DNA of 22,609 nucleotides. Origin: CAZSNT01 sp964607765 (GTDB lineage: Bacteria > Verrucomicrobiota > Lentisphaeria > Oligosphaerales > JABHEG01). Location of the stretch: contig CAZSNT010000164.1 in assembly GCA_964607765.1 (NCBI GenBank), positions 1-22,609 of the forward strand, read 5' to 3'. The first letter of the stretch is position 1. Each line of letters starts with the position of its first letter. The translations under genes and the position numbers were made by a program. The notes beneath the pieces are model-generated. The model was given only the letters and a program-made list of their open reading frames with translations. It searched no databases and was not told the origin of the DNA. Positions 21,844-22,609 of the stretch are shown here, piece after piece.

Positions 21844-21851
21844 CATACCAT
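21839..21851. promoter_or_regulatory. Candidate operator palindrome upstream of the regulator
   Basis: ATGGTCATACCAT is a perfect 5-bp inverted repeat with a 3-nt centre, 39 bases before the regulator start and overlapping its candidate promoter. Autoregulation by the adjacent GntR-type protein is plausible but is inferred only from position and symmetry. Confidence 0.35.
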
Positions 21852-21890
21852 CGCAGAACCATAACGATGTCACTTTCCTGGAGAGGCGGC

Positions 21891-22609
21891 ATGGCGACTG
21901 CTCAACAGACCGATACGGCGCGTTCGCAAGACGCACCCTCCCCCGCGGACAGGGCACTGAAGTGGCTGCGCGACGCGTTCGAAGCCGGCGACTACGCGCC
22001 CGGGGACCGGCTTCCTGCAGAGCGAGAGCTGTGCGAGCTTACCGGGGTCTCGCGGACCACGATTCGTCCCGTTCTGGCGCAACTGGAGGCGGCAGGGGTG
22101 ATCTCGCTGGCAGGACGGAAGCGGTTCTACCGCGGCACGGCGGGCGCGGTGCAGACCAAGAGTCCGTGGGGCAAAACGGTTGTTCTCTACACCTTCAGTC
22201 CGGCTCTCCGTCCGGACACCCGCACAGACTACCGGCCAGACCTTATTGACTCGCACGCGATGGCGGGGCTGCGCGAGCGCGGATACAACGCCTTGTTCGT
22301 GAGTGGTCTGGACCGTTTGCGGGAGACCTTGGCCACGCTCGAGTCCACCCCGCCTGCGGGGGTGGTGTGTGGTGAGCTGAACCCGGGAGTGGAGGAGGAG
22401 CATCGCGTTGTGCTCGGGGAATTGCGGCGGCTGCGGACGCGTGGACTTCCGGTCCTGGTGGTCGGGAACGAACCGCAACTCCGGGAGTTCGACCGGGTCA
22501 CGAGTGACCAGTGCAACGGTGTCTTCCAGCTAGTGAGTTGGCTGGCGAACCGGGGTTGCCGGCGGATTCTGCCGTTCTGGCACGTGCCCGGCACGGCAGA
22601 CTGGATACG
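21891..22609 (+). CDS. GntR-family regulator with LacI-type ligand-binding domain (3' end outside window)
   Basis: ATG at 21891 follows GGAGAGG. The frame stays open for 239 codons to the window edge, so the gene is partial. Residues about 18-85 are a GntR winged helix (GDYAPGDRLPAERELCELTG, then VSRTTIRPVLAQLEAAGVIS). From about residue 94 a periplasmic-binding-protein-like (LacI C-terminal) domain begins: TVVLYTFSPAL, MAGLRERGYNALFVSGLDR, GVVCGEL, LPVLVVGNEP, then FQLVSWLANRGCRRILPF. This GntR-LacI arrangement is that of AraR-like sugar repressors, so the effector is probably a sugar. It lies downstream of the fucosidase in the same direction but is separated by 631 bases of repeats, so it likely has its own promoter and may control genes beyond the window. 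Confidence 0.88.
   Translation, partial: MATAQQTDTARSQDAPSPADRALKWLRDAFEAGDYAPGDRLPAERELCELTGVSRTTIRPVLAQLEAAGVISLAGRKRFYRGTAGAVQTKSPWGKTVVLYTFSPALRPDTRTDYRPDLIDSHAMAGLRERGYNALFVSGLDRLRETLATLESTPPAGVVCGELNPGVEEEHRVVLGELRRLRTRGLPVLVVGNEPQLREFDRVTSDQCNGVFQLVSWLANRGCRRILPFWHVPGTADWI

Noticed and set aside
1..22609. tRNA, rRNA or autonomous transposase genes
   Set aside because: I saw no cloverleaf-like segment, no rRNA-like stretch and no transposase or integrase frame on either strand.

Overview
This GC-rich window looks like a scaffold from a PVC-superphylum bacterium (Planctomycetota, Lentisphaerota or Kiritimatiellota type), probably metagenome-assembled because it holds one 100-N gap. The grounds for that placement are the protein families: a Cys-type sulfatase, a PQQ-like propeller protein, a very large secreted protein joining a hydrazine-synthase-alpha-like region, two haem c motifs and a formylglycine-enzyme-like domain, GHL6/agarase-like/GH29 glycosidases, and a GntR-LacI hybrid regulator. 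The phylum is inference.

Layout. Positions 1-208 hold palindromic repeat elements. From 219 to 19654 every gene lies on the minus strand. In transcription order these are the 1614-residue HZS-alpha/cytochrome c/FGE-like protein (19654-14810), the PQQ-like propeller protein (14568-11305) and a sulfatase (11239-9668). A hairpin/heptanucleotide repeat array with an assembly gap follows (9110-9654), then a truncated four-helix-bundle (23S rRNA IVP-type) reading frame (9073-8741) that is open into a secreted beta-helix protein (8740-6686). Next come Tex (6682-4532), a response regulator-SpoIIE phosphatase and a STAS protein overlapping by 4 bases (4352-2668), a broken GHL6 glycosidase (2576-1585) and an agarase-like glycosidase (1571-219). 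On the plus strand are a GH29 alpha-L-fucosidase (19910-21259), two tandem palindromic elements (21399-21804) and a GntR/LacI-type regulator that runs off the window (21891-22609).

Function. The enzymes point to breakdown of sulfated, fucosylated or otherwise complex polysaccharide. Secreted parts (sulfatase, beta-helix protein, propeller protein, large multidomain protein) sit beside cytoplasmic glycosidases (fucosidase, agarase-like, GHL6). The truncated regulator probably controls a neighbouring sugar operon. The response regulator-phosphatase/STAS pair is the output half of a partner-switching signalling route whose kinase is not in the window.

Most unusual is the non-coding architecture. 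(1) An array at 9110-9654 alternates a 16-nt hairpin with runs of a degenerate 7-nt unit (NTTCVRC). Every measurable hairpin-to-hairpin distance leaves remainder 6 when divided by 7. (2) A different heptad family is embedded in frame inside the propeller gene (12633-12688). (3) Elements of about 146-230 bp at both ends of the window share related terminal inverted repeats (YCAATGYYATTRAMTT), are separated by 8-nt direct repeats that differ between loci, and carry inner palindromes built from 13-nt or 7-nt tandem units. I know of no name for these elements, and they are the best candidates for something undescribed.
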